Notes: generated from the sequence alone by a model not told the origin. A stretch of DNA of 8,857 nt from Flavobacteriales bacterium UBA4660 (GCA_002405435.1 DHLU01000087.1:3348-12204); one strand, 5' to 3'. Shown: positions 1 to 7,100, numbered from the stretch's first letter. Program-made: numbers and translations.

Positions 1-960
1 AGCCCTGGTGCGGTCGCCCGTACTTTCATAACACAGCCCCCTGTTGTAAAAAGCCTGATAGTACTGAGGAAGTTTGGCGATGGCTGTCGAAAATTCCCTG
101 ATGCCTGCGGTGTAATCTTGCCGGTACTCAAGCGCGATGTAGCCCTTGTTGAAATTGGCCAGTGCGTTATTCGGATCAATGGATTCGATGCGTTCATAGC
201 AGGTGTTTGCCTCGTCGAGTCTCTCGGGTTTGTTTCGGGCGTTTTCCTGCAGGTACATGGCTTTGTTGTACCAGGCTTCCACACTGCGCGGTCTGATTTC
301 CAGCGCGGTATTGTAGTACTCGATGGCCAGGTCACTCCGCTGAGCGGCGTAAAGCAATCCAACCTCTACATAAGCGTCGTAGTATTCAGGATCCAGTTCA
401 AGTGCTGTCATATAAGAGGACGCCGCCAGGGTGGTGTCTCCTGCTGATTTGTATAACCGGGCTTTCAGGTAATAGGCCTCCGGCACCTGTTCGTCCTGGC
501 GCAAGACTGAGTTGATGTGGCCGAGCGCCGTTTCATACTGGTTGAGTACAATGTCGATGGCGGCTTTTTTCAGCAGGCAGTCTTGTGACAGCGGGTCAAA
601 ACGGATACAGTCGGCGTAGGCATCATAGGCCTTCTTGATCTCCTGCATTTCCCAGTATAATTCGCCCCTGAACAGGTGTGCGTCGGTGCGGGTGCTGTCG
701 GTTTCGAGGGCCCTGCCCACATCTTCAAGTGCGTGGGTGAAGTCTCTTTTTGCTCCGAAATAGCGGGCCCTGGCGAGATAGTTTGATGCATTTCCCGGGT
801 CTGCCACGATGGCGGCATTCAGGGCTTTCAGTGCGGCATCGGTATTATCCTGGGGCGCTGAGTGGGTTTCGGTTCCTGCCTGTTCCGCCGGCCTTGGCTT
901 GCAGTTGGTGGCCAGCAAGATGGGCAGCGCTGCCAGTAACAGGGAATGCTGAATTCTCAT
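1..960 (-). CDS. TPR-repeat lipoprotein, 3' end cut by window edge
   Basis: The minus-strand frame is open from an ATG at 960 to the left edge, giving 320 residues without a stop. Residues 1-19 form a lipoprotein signal peptide (Arg at 2, hydrophobic core, then LLATN) with the probable lipidated Cys at 20. The Asn before the Cys is looser than the classical lipobox but acceptable for Bacteroidota. From about residue 57 the protein is a run of roughly 34-residue tetratricopeptide repeats, seven complete and an eighth cut by the edge. They show the usual pattern, for example YLKARLYKSAGD followed by AL-LDP. The sixth repeat (about 227-264) carries a small insertion. TPR arrays are protein-binding scaffolds, so an envelope-anchored assembly or adaptor role is inferred; no partner or substrate can be read from the sequence. 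It lies downstream of recA on the same strand, but a strong terminator separates them, so it is probably transcribed on its own. A CAATTTTG match to the -7 element ends only 4 nt before the ATG and is weak evidence for a promoter. Confidence 0.9.
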   Translation of the reverse strand, partial: MRIQHSLLLAALPILLATNCKPRPAEQAGTETHSAPQDNTDAALKALNAAIVADPGNASNYLARARYFGAKRDFTHALEDVGRALETDSTRTDAHLFRGELYWEMQEIKKAYDAYADCIRFDPLSQDCLLKKAAIDIVLNQYETALGHINSVLRQDEQVPEAYYLKARLYKSAGDTTLAASSYMTALELDPEYYDAYVEVGLLYAAQRSDLAIEYYNTALEIRPRSVEAWYNKAMYLQENARNKPERLDEANTCYERIESIDPNNALANFNKGYIALEYRQDYTAGIREFSTAIAKLPQYYQAFYNRGLCYESTGDRTRA

Positions 961-1036
961 GCGACAAAATTGGCGAGGGATGCAGGGCGTCCGCTGCATT
1001 TAATGCGTATATTTTTCCATTGGTACGGAGGAAAAA

Positions 1037-1066
1037 GGAAAAACCGCGCAAGGACGCGGTTTTTCC
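1037..1066 (-). terminator. recA intrinsic terminator, possibly bidirectional
   Basis: A perfect 12-bp stem (GGAAAAACCGCG pairing with CGCGGTTTTTCC) surrounds a 6-nt loop. It begins 19 nt after the recA stop codon. On the minus strand the stem is followed at once by five T residues (1036-1032), the form of a rho-independent terminator. The A and T runs inside the stem mean it could also work on the plus strand. It separates recA from the TPR lipoprotein gene. Confidence 0.88.
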
Positions 1067-1085
1067 AGCATAGTGTCAGCGCCGG

Positions 1086-2111
1086 TTAGCCGGCGACTTT
1101 TTCGAGTTCCGCTTTGATGCGCGATTCAATTTCCTGCTGAAGTTCGGGGTTGTCTTCTAGCAGTTGTTTAACCGCTTCGCGGCCCTGGCCAAGTTTGGTA
1201 TCACCATAGCTGAACCAAGAACCGCTCTTTTTGATGATGTTTTTGTCTACACCGATGTCGATTAGTTCTCCCACGCGGGAGATACCCTCGCCATACATGA
1301 TGTCAAATTCAGCCGTGCGGAAGGGCGGTGCCACTTTGTTTTTGACCACTTTCACTTTTACGTGATTGCCCACGGCCGCTTCGCCGTCTTTCAGCTGCTG
1401 CGTGCGGCGGATGTCGAGGCGGATGGAAGCGTAGAATTTAAGCGCATTACCACCGGTAGTTGTTTCCGGGTTGCCGAACATCACACCGATCTTTTCGCGG
1501 AGCTGGTTGATGAAGATGCAGCAGCAACCGGTTTTCGAAATGGTGCCGGTCAGTTTGCGCAGGGCTTTCGACATGAGTCTGGCCTGCAGTCCCATCTGCG
1601 AATCGGTCATTTCACCTTCAATCTCTGCCCGAGGGGTAAGAGCGGCCACACTGTCGATGACAATGAGGTCAATCGCGCCCGAACGAATGAGGTTGTCGGC
1701 AATTTCCAGGCCTTGTTCACCGTGATCCGGCTGCGAAATCAGCAGATTTTCGGTATCAACCCCCAGGTTTTCGGCATAGAATTTATCGAAGGCATGCTCG
1801 GCATCAATGATGGCACAAATGCCGCCCGCCTTCTGGGCCTCAGCCACCGCGTGGATGGCGAGGGTAGTTTTACCGGAAGATTCCGGCCCGTATATTTCAA
1901 TTATACGTCCCTTCGGATAACCGCCTACACCCAGTGCGGCGTCAAGACTGATTGAGCCAGACGGAATAACTTCCATCTTTTCCAACGCCTCATCCCCGAG
2001 TTTCATCACGGCACCACGGCCGTAGGTCTTCTCCAGTTTGTCCATCGCCAGCTGGAGGGCCTTCATCTTCTCTTTGTTTACTTCTTTTGACTCTTTGACT
2101 GCTGTGCTCAT
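1086..2111 (-). CDS. recA: RecA recombinase
   Basis: This is a complete 341-residue RecA, the ATP-dependent DNA strand-exchange protein of homologous recombination and the co-protease of DNA-damage responses; it acts on single-stranded DNA in the cytoplasm. The Walker A motif GPESSGKT is at 75-82, the catalytic Glu in AEHAFD at 105 and Walker B (LIVIDS) at about 149-154. [15 protein letters not shown] at 173-187 is recognisable family sequence. The ATP-sensing Gln is at 203 in INQLREKIG, and the DNA-binding L2 loop [15 protein letters not shown] is at 212-226. Three consecutive Cys (196-198) precede the INQLR strand. No intein or frameshift is present. The ATG at 2111 gives the usual short N-terminal helix; no Shine-Dalgarno is visible. 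Upstream, TACTTTG at 2146-2152 resembles a -7 box with one spacer base missing, and an inverted repeat lies at 2163-2181. A small hairpin (6-bp stem, 1080-1095) spans the TAA stop, followed by the terminator. Confidence 0.99.
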   Translation of the reverse strand: MSTAVKESKEVNKEKMKALQLAMDKLEKTYGRGAVMKLGDEALEKMEVIPSGSISLDAALGVGGYPKGRIIEIYGPESSGKTTLAIHAVAEAQKAGGICAIIDAEHAFDKFYAENLGVDTENLLISQPDHGEQGLEIADNLIRSGAIDLIVIDSVAALTPRAEIEGEMTDSQMGLQARLMSKALRKLTGTISKTGCCCIFINQLREKIGVMFGNPETTTGGNALKFYASIRLDIRRTQQLKDGEAAVGNHVKVKVVKNKVAPPFRTAEFDIMYGEGISRVGELIDIGVDKNIIKKSGSWFSYGDTKLGQGREAVKQLLEDNPELQQEIESRIKAELEKVAG

Positions 2112-2162
2112 CGCTTTGTATTTTTACGTTTTTTAAAAGACGGTGCAAAGTATTGCATGGAA

Positions 2163-2181
2163 ATTGTAACCTATTTACAAT
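2163..2181. promoter_or_regulatory. Perfect inverted repeat upstream of recA, possible operator
   Basis: ATTGTAA and TTACAAT form perfect 7-bp arms around a 5-nt spacer, a 19-bp dyad of the size a dimeric regulator would bind. It lies 51-70 nt upstream of the recA start and just upstream of a degenerate -7 box (TACTTTG, 2146-2152), where a regulator could affect polymerase binding. Whether it governs recA, the divergent protease gene or neither cannot be told from one sequence. It does not match the E. coli LexA box. Confidence 0.4.
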
Positions 2182-2217
2182 GTGGATAAAAAGTTGAAGA
2201 TTTATTCCAACTCTGGT

Positions 2218-2240
2218 GAGGGCCCGGTTAGCGGGCTCTT
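2218..2240 (+). other. GC-rich hairpin between divergent genes
   Basis: A 9-bp stem including two G-U pairs (GAGGGCCCG with CGGGCTCTT) encloses a GTTAG loop and is followed by one further T. It stands out as a GC-rich block in an AT-rich intergenic region. It lies about 50 nt before the protease start and more than 100 nt before recA. It could be a leader-RNA structure, a weak terminator insulating the two genes, or part of an operator. The lack of a real T-tract argues against a strong terminator. Confidence 0.35.
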
Positions 2241-2291
2241 TGCCTGAGAAAGTTGATTTTTTTGTCCGCACTGTACTGTAATTTTACCCCT

Positions 2292-3890
2292 ATGATCTCA
2301 CTTCAAAACAAACGTGTTCTTGTTTTTTTGTTCGTCCTTATTTCATTCTCAGCCTCGGCACAGGTAGCCGAGCAGTGGTACCTGGGCGAAGCCACCCCTG
2401 ATGCGTCAGGGATCTCCTGCTACCGCGCCTACAACGAATTGCTGAAAGGCAAGCCTGCCACTCCTGTGGTCGTTGCGGTAATTGATTCGGGCACCGAGAC
2501 CTTCCACCCCGACCTGAAGGCCAATATCTGGGTCAATACCGATGAGGTGCCCGGTAACGGCGCCGATGACGACCAGAATGGGTACATCGATGATGTGCAT
2601 GGCTGGAGTTTTATCGGCGGTGTGAAAGGAAATGTGGAATACGATAACCTTGAGTTTACGCGGATATACAAAGGGTTGCACACTGAGTTTAACGGTAAGC
2701 AGAAGGCTCAGTTGCCCAAAGACAGGTGGAGCGATTTCGCGCGCTACGAACAGATGCAGAAAGAATACACCATGCGCCTCGACCAGGCCAAGGAAGAAAA
2801 GGCGCAATTTGACAACGTGATCCAGTTTCAGAAGATGGCCGAAAGCACCATGCGTCAGGTGCTGGGTAAAGACGATTACACCCTGGCTGAAGTGCAGGCC
2901 TATGAGCCGTCAGATGAATATACCAAGGCCGTGAAGGATTTTATGATTGCCAGTATCTCAGAGGATCTCGCCAGCCAGTTCAAAGACTGGGAAGAGCACA
3001 TCATGAGCCAGTTTAACTATAGCTACAACCTCGACTTTGACCCCCGTCACCTGGTGGGAGACAATTATGGCGATGTGAACGAGCGCTATTACGGCAATAA
3101 CTATGTGGATGGCCCCCATGCCGGGCACGGAACGCACGTAGCCGGCATCATCGGTGCCGTTACAGGCAATGAAGGCATTGATGGCATTGCACGCGAGGTG
3201 AAACTCATGATTATACGCTGCGTGCCCAACGGAGACGAGCGCGATAAGGATGTAGCCAACGCTATCCGCTATGCTACGGACAATGGTGCCCGGGTAATCA
3301 ATATGAGTTTTGGTAAAAGTTATTCTCCCGATAAGGCTGCCGTGGATGCAGCTGTCAAATACGCCGAGTCGAAGGGTGTGCTGATGGTTCATGCTGCCGG
3401 CAACGACAGCCGCAACACAGACAAGAGCCGCAACTTTCCGACAGACAAGATTGATGGTAAGCGTGCGGTCAGCACCTGGATGGAAATCGGCGCGAGTGGC
3501 TCCTCTGTGGGCGATCTCGCGGCGCCTTTTACCAACTACGGAAAAAAGTCGGTGGATGTATTTGCGCCGGGTGTGAATATTTACAGCACCTACCCGGATG
3601 GAAAATATGTGAAACAGAATGGCACCAGCATGGCCGCTCCTGTGGTGTCTGGCATGGCTGCCGTGCTGATGAGCTACTTTCCAGCCCTTACAGCGGCTGA
3701 AGTAAAGCAGATCCTGATGGAAAGTTCGGTGAAGTATGGCAAAACCAAGACCACACTGCCCGGTACGATGGCAGGGGGCGATCCCAAAGCCAAACCCGTT
3801 AGGGTTACTTTCAGCAAGCTGAGCCATTCAGGGGGTGTAGTCAACCTTTACGAGGCCGTAAAACGTGCCCAGGAGTTGAGCGCCCGCTGA
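2292..3890 (+). CDS. Secreted subtilisin-family (S8) serine protease
   Basis: This is a 532-residue protein whose signal peptide has a basic start (QNKR), a hydrophobic core and a likely cleavage after SASA near residue 23. There is no lipobox, so it is probably released into the periplasm or beyond. The S8 catalytic triad is complete: Asp65 in VAVIDSG, His279 in GHGTHVAG and Ser446 in NGTSMAAP, with oxyanion-hole Asn371 in HAAGND. A likely calcium loop, DDDQNGYIDD, is at 92-101. The Asp-His spacing is about 214 residues against about 32 in subtilisin. The insert contains a charged, probably helical stretch (about 140-240). Substrates are unknown. No C-terminal type IX sorting domain is seen. 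The ATG at 2292 is preferred over an in-frame TTG at 2253 because it gives a normal signal peptide. TAATTTTA at 2279-2286 is a 7-of-8 match to the -7 element but would leave almost no leader. No Shine-Dalgarno is seen. Confidence 0.95.
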   Translation: MISLQNKRVLVFLFVLISFSASAQVAEQWYLGEATPDASGISCYRAYNELLKGKPATPVVVAVIDSGTETFHPDLKANIWVNTDEVPGNGADDDQNGYIDDVHGWSFIGGVKGNVEYDNLEFTRIYKGLHTEFNGKQKAQLPKDRWSDFARYEQMQKEYTMRLDQAKEEKAQFDNVIQFQKMAESTMRQVLGKDDYTLAEVQAYEPSDEYTKAVKDFMIASISEDLASQFKDWEEHIMSQFNYSYNLDFDPRHLVGDNYGDVNERYYGNNYVDGPHAGHGTHVAGIIGAVTGNEGIDGIAREVKLMIIRCVPNGDERDKDVANAIRYATDNGARVINMSFGKSYSPDKAAVDAAVKYAESKGVLMVHAAGNDSRNTDKSRNFPTDKIDGKRAVSTWMEIGASGSSVGDLAAPFTNYGKKSVDVFAPGVNIYSTYPDGKYVKQNGTSMAAPVVSGMAAVLMSYFPALTAAEVKQILMESSVKYGKTKTTLPGTMAGGDPKAKPVRVTFSKLSHSGGVVNLYEAVKRAQELSAR

Positions 3891-3899
3891 CCCACGTTA

Positions 3900-4667
3900 T
3901 CAGGGCAAGACAATCAAGGGAAAAATCCGCCTGGTTTCATTGCCGTCGGTGTCGGCGGCGAGCCAGTGTAGCTGATAGGTTCCGGCTGCCACAGGCGTTT
4001 CAAAGTCCATGGAGGAAAGGTCCAGCGATGCAAGTCCGCCGGCCTGAACGGTCAGCGCCGTGAGGGTGTCTCCGTTTTGTATAATACAACCTTGTACGTG
4101 CTCAAGCCCGGCATTGTCGTGCACGCTTCCGTTGAGTACAAATATGGATCCTGCGGGCGCGGTGATTGTTCCCCGATTGCCCATTGGCGGAGCGGTGAAG
4201 AAGAAATCGAACTGCGGCAATTGTGCGTTGTGGATGTCGAGCAGAAAATAGGCCGTGGAAGAAACGGCGCCCCCCTCATCCAGCAGGGTAATGCCGGCAT
4301 GCCAGTTCCCTCCAATGCGGCCGGGCAGATCAATAGAGATGATTTTGTCTTCCGTTTGCCCGGAGAGTGCAGCGGTGACCACAGTATCCCAAAGACCCGT
4401 GTTGGGGTGCACCCGGGCAGGTCGTGCGAGTCCGGGATGAAGGTGGCCGTCGTCGGCCGCATGAATCTGAATATGTACCTGACTGAGTGCCTGGTCGTCA
4501 GAAGCACTGAATGCTACCGAAAGCGGAACGGATACCTCTGCTTCAACCGTGCGTCCCGGGCTGTCGTTGATATAGGCATACACGAGCACCGGTGGCTGGT
4601 TTTGGTCCGGTCTGCTGCATCCCGCGAGGCCCGCCAGCAGCAACATGGCGAAAGGACAATGGCGCAC
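3900..4667 (-). CDS. Lipoprotein resembling DUF4625, second gene of a two-gene operon
   Basis: This is a lipoprotein of about 255 residues with a short signal peptide ending in the lipobox LAGC (Cys17). The segment VHIQIHAADDGHLHPG together with GGNWHAGITLLDEGGAVS recalls the DUF4625 family, beta-sandwich lipoproteins of Bacteroidota with a conserved HxxIH...DGHxH pattern. This assignment is from memory of the family pattern, not a search. The C-terminal half (about 150-255) looks like a second beta-rich module, ending in YQLHWLAADTDGNETRRIFPL. The function is unknown. Several His and Asp residues around the DGHLH motif could bind metal, which is speculative. Start choice is uncertain. GTG at 4667 gives MRHCPFAM plus a compact lipoprotein signal and lies 7 nt after the upstream stop. 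GTG at 4703 would overlap the upstream gene by 29 nt, and the only ATG (4646) leaves no positive charge. The stop is 9 nt from that of the convergent protease gene. Confidence 0.82.
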   Translation of the reverse strand: MRHCPFAMLLLAGLAGCSRPDQNQPPVLVYAYINDSPGRTVEAEVSVPLSVAFSASDDQALSQVHIQIHAADDGHLHPGLARPARVHPNTGLWDTVVTAALSGQTEDKIISIDLPGRIGGNWHAGITLLDEGGAVSSTAYFLLDIHNAQLPQFDFFFTAPPMGNRGTITAPAGSIFVLNGSVHDNAGLEHVQGCIIQNGDTLTALTVQAGGLASLDLSSMDFETPVAAGTYQLHWLAADTDGNETRRIFPLIVLP

Positions 4668-4674
4668 CCGTATA

Positions 4675-5565
4675 TTATTCTGAAACAACCGGAATAAGTC
4701 CACGCACTCCCATGTCTACCACCGTTTCTCCTGCAGCAGGCTCATACTTGCCGTCGGGATTGGTATCTATCCACTCGAAACTCTGGTTGGTTGAGAGGGA
4801 TAAGGTAATGATGATGTCTCCGGTTTCATTGCCGGTAATGGTGAGCGGCTCTGCAAATTCGCCGGTGACAACGCAACTTCCCGCAGGAATGGGCGAAGTG
4901 TTCCAGAGCGGATTGGGCACGGTTGTGGCGCCTTCAGGGGCCTGTCCGGACGTGGTGTAGGGTGTGCCGAATACATCGGTTTCGAAAGCCCAATAGCCCT
5001 GTAGCTTGTCGTCGTTTACGGTGAGTACCTGGGTGTTGATAGGGTGGGTGGTGATGTAGGTGTTGTATCCGATAAAACTGGCAACCGTTGCGGTAAGGTC
5101 CAGGCCAGACTGAATGAAGTTGATGTCGTAGTTTTGGTAGGCCAGCGATACGCGGATAAAGGGATAGCTGCCCGGTGGAATCTGGTCAAGGTCGAGGGAG
5201 AGGAAGTTCTCCCCCTCACCGACAATAATGCTCTGAGAAAAATCAATGGCCGTGGCACCTCCGGCATCCGTTTCCGGACCGTCATAGAGAATTTCCCCGT
5301 CGCCCAGCCACGTTAAGGCCGTGGGTGCCAGTTCGACATAGTGCGCACTGATGTCTCTGAAGGCAGGACTCTGCGCAGCATGACCGTCAGGTACCGTGCT
5401 CGGATTCCCCAGGTTGTCGAGGCGCTCCTGGGTCGGATCGAATGCAAAGCGCAGGATGAGACGCGGATTTGGGGTGATGGCGGTGTCTTCGTTTTTGTCA
5501 GGGTCACAGGAAGACAAGGCGAGTACGGCGGCTGAGACGATGAGGGCGGTAGCGGAATAGTTCAT
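4675..5565 (-). CDS. Lipoprotein of unknown function, first gene of the operon
   Basis: This is a complete 296-residue protein with a clear lipoprotein signal (lipobox LSSC, Cys20). Asp and Glu residues follow the Cys within a few positions (CDPDKNED), resembling the acidic export signals that send Bacteroidota lipoproteins to the cell surface, so surface display is inferred. The mature part is predicted mostly beta. Recognisable blocks are LRFAFDPTQERLDNLGNPS near the start, AHYVELAP, GGATAIDFS and SYPFIRVSLAYQNYDI. Near the end, DTNPDGKYEP (267-276) has the spacing of an EF-hand or dockerin-like calcium loop. I have the impression that similar uncharacterised lipoproteins occur in other Bacteroidota, but I cannot name a family. 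The ATG start at 5565 follows a good -7 element with a short leader. It ends 7 nt before the likely start of the DUF4625-like gene, so the two are probably co-transcribed and may work together at the outer membrane. Confidence 0.9.
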   Translation of the reverse strand: MNYSATALIVSAAVLALSSCDPDKNEDTAITPNPRLILRFAFDPTQERLDNLGNPSTVPDGHAAQSPAFRDISAHYVELAPTALTWLGDGEILYDGPETDAGGATAIDFSQSIIVGEGENFLSLDLDQIPPGSYPFIRVSLAYQNYDINFIQSGLDLTATVASFIGYNTYITTHPINTQVLTVNDDKLQGYWAFETDVFGTPYTTSGQAPEGATTVPNPLWNTSPIPAGSCVVTGEFAEPLTITGNETGDIIITLSLSTNQSFEWIDTNPDGKYEPAAGETVVDMGVRGLIPVVSE

Positions 5566-5584
5566 ACAAACGAAGATTAATTGT

Positions 5585-5612
5585 CAAAGATAGTCGGGAA
5601 GTACGCACAAAA
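5585..5612 (-). promoter_or_regulatory. Bacteroidota-type promoter of the lipoprotein operon
   Basis: TATCTTTG (5592 down to 5585 on the minus strand) is a perfect match to the Bacteroidota -7 consensus TAnnTTTG and lies 19 nt before the ATG at 5565. A TTTG (5611-5608) upstream could be the -33 element, but the 15-nt spacing is shorter than the usual 19-21. The implied 5' leader is only about 12-15 nt. Confidence 0.6.
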
Positions 5613-5660
5613 CGGGCCAAGGTCGTTTCGTGACGTTGCTGCAGCAGAACAGTCTCTCCC

Positions 5661-5677
5661 ACACCCCTTGAGGGTGT
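5661..5677. repeat. Short inverted repeat in divergent promoter region
   Basis: ACACCC and GGGTGT form perfect 6-bp arms around a CTTGA spacer, roughly midway between the divergent starts at 5565 and 5760. A self-complementary TGCTGCAGCA lies nearby, at about 5636-5645. Either could be a regulator site, but such short dyads also arise by chance. Nothing else is recognised in this intergenic stretch besides the two promoters. Confidence 0.3.
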
Positions 5678-5744
5678 TAACCACGTGTTCATAATTCCTC
5701 TCCGCGCCGGCATTCCTGGTTCTGCAGCGAAGCACCATCAAAAA

Positions 5745-5752
5745 TACCTTTG
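5745..5752 (+). promoter_or_regulatory. -7 element of the OmpA-like gene
   Basis: TACCTTTG matches the Bacteroidota -7 consensus TAnnTTTG exactly and ends 7 nt before the ATG at 5760. No convincing -33 TTTG is found at the expected distance. If used, transcription would begin within a few bases of the start codon, giving a nearly leaderless mRNA. Confidence 0.5.
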
Positions 5753-5759
5753 AAAATCC

Positions 5760-7088
5760 ATGCAGTCACGTGCGCGCATCCTTTGTTTCGTTTGCCTGTC
5801 GGTCGCTTTATCGGCCGGTTTGGCAGCATCAGGGATGTCTACACCGCTGGTAATGCCTGAACCTGTCTGCAGCACCGCTGCGTCAGCGGATACTTCAGGT
5901 CCCGGGAGCTTTAATGCCTTGCGGCTGGCGTATTACGAGCCAGCCGGAGAACTGAAGCGGGAGGAATTCAACGCATTCATTTCTTCACTGCTCAATTTCT
6001 ACCTGTCCGAACACATCACACTGCGCGATGAAGAGTTCCGCCTGAAAAAATCTCCGGAAGCCATGTCCGGCGAGATGGCTGAACTTGTTTCGGGTGCCGT
6101 ATCTTTCTATAACCACCGCAGCCGCACGCCCTTCGATGGTTTCTCCGGGCAGTTGCGCGGAGCATTGCAAAAACTGGAAAGGCAGCATCCGGAGATTGAT
6201 GCTTTTGGCGATAATGGCCCCGGCAGGGAAGCACTTCGTCGCATGCTGCTGGAATCAAACATCCGAGCCCTGCACACCGCTGCGATGAAGGAGGTGCGCA
6301 TTTTCAGTGCCTCCAGTTTGATGGTACTCTCGGCCAGCGATGAGGCCGAAATGGATCCGCAGACCATGGAGCGTATTGTTGAGGAGATGCTCGCCTACGA
6401 TCCGCGTGAAACCCTGCAGCCCCTTCCCGGTGACGACAACCGCATGGTGCAGCTATCGCTTCAGGACAACAGTACCCTGAGCCTGCCGGGCGCAGCGGCC
6501 GGAGAGGAGGGCTTTGCCCAAAAGGTTTACGAGATGCTTGCGCAGCAGAATGCCAAGCTTGACAATATGCAGGCCCAGATAGACCAGGTACGTGCCGACC
6601 AGCTTTCGATCTGGAAAAGCCAGCAGGAAAAGACCAACGCAGACCTTCAATCACAGATTCTTGAATTGCGCAATACGGTCGTCAGGCTGGTGGAAGGATT
6701 GTCGGGAACGACCGTGGCAACGGCCCCGATACCTGTTACACCGTTGCCTGCAGGCACGCCAGTGACCAACCTGCCTTCCGAAGTAACCCTGCGCTTTGCC
6801 AAAAACTCCGATGCGCTGGATGCTGTGGCCCAACTCTCACTCAATGAGGTGGTGGATATTTTAGCCAGAAATCCGGGCATCAGGATTGTCATTACGGGCC
6901 ACGCTGACCGGACGGGTACCGAAATCCAAAACCTCATTCTTTCGAACCGGCGCGCACAATCGGTTAAAAACTTTTTCACGGCTACCGGGCTGGATGCATC
7001 CCGGTTTGTCACCAGATACTTAGGCCAGCGCGACTCTTACGCGGAAAATCCCTCTGACCGAAAGGTCACCCTAGCCTTCATTCCGTGA
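5760..7088 (+). CDS. Envelope protein with coiled coil and OmpA-like peptidoglycan-binding domain
   Basis: This 442-residue exported protein has an N-terminal signal peptide (Arg4, Arg6, hydrophobic core to about 23) and no obvious lipobox. Residues 30-250 are a mainly helical region I do not recognise, with no beta-barrel pattern. Residues 252-317 are heptad-like, Gln- and Lys-rich, and probably a coiled coil (AKLDNMQAQIDQVRADQL). A Pro/Thr-rich linker (about 318-342) leads to a C-terminal OmpA-type domain (343-442). That domain carries the signature TGHADRTG (379-386) and NLILSNRRAQSV (391-402). Asp383 and Arg398 match the residues that hold the diaminopimelate of peptidoglycan in OmpA homologues. 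The likely role is to tie an envelope structure to the cell wall. The layout is closer to a periplasmic stalk than to porin-type OmpA. The ATG at 5760 is supported by the -7 element just upstream and by the signal peptide. It appears to be transcribed alone. Confidence 0.93.
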   Translation: MQSRARILCFVCLSVALSAGLAASGMSTPLVMPEPVCSTAASADTSGPGSFNALRLAYYEPAGELKREEFNAFISSLLNFYLSEHITLRDEEFRLKKSPEAMSGEMAELVSGAVSFYNHRSRTPFDGFSGQLRGALQKLERQHPEIDAFGDNGPGREALRRMLLESNIRALHTAAMKEVRIFSASSLMVLSASDEAEMDPQTMERIVEEMLAYDPRETLQPLPGDDNRMVQLSLQDNSTLSLPGAAAGEEGFAQKVYEMLAQQNAKLDNMQAQIDQVRADQLSIWKSQQEKTNADLQSQILELRNTVVRLVEGLSGTTVATAPIPVTPLPAGTPVTNLPSEVTLRFAKNSDALDAVAQLSLNEVVDILARNPGIRIVITGHADRTGTEIQNLILSNRRAQSVKNFFTATGLDASRFVTRYLGQRDSYAENPSDRKVTLAFIP

Positions 7089-7100
7089 TATGGAAAAAAT

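Noticed and set aside
1362..1955. Plus-strand open frame of 197 codons inside recA
   Set aside because: It is antisense to a highly conserved recA; the residues are low-information shadow sequence.
960..2111. recA and the TPR lipoprotein as one operon
   Set aside because: A 12-bp perfect hairpin with a T-tract lies between them on the shared strand.
2253..2291. Upstream in-frame TTG start extending the protease by 13 residues
   Set aside because: The extension would place a hydrophobic, uncharged segment ahead of a textbook signal peptide that begins at the ATG at 2292.
2958..3827. Minus-strand open frame of 289 codons opposite the protease
   Set aside because: The opposite strand carries all S8 catalytic motifs in order, so this frame is a shadow; the His- and Ile-rich composition is not protein-like for this genome.
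3600..3890. Type IX secretion C-terminal sorting domain on the protease
   Set aside because: The protein ends shortly after the catalytic Ser domain with a helix (LYEAVKRAQELSAR); no beta-rich sorting domain is present.
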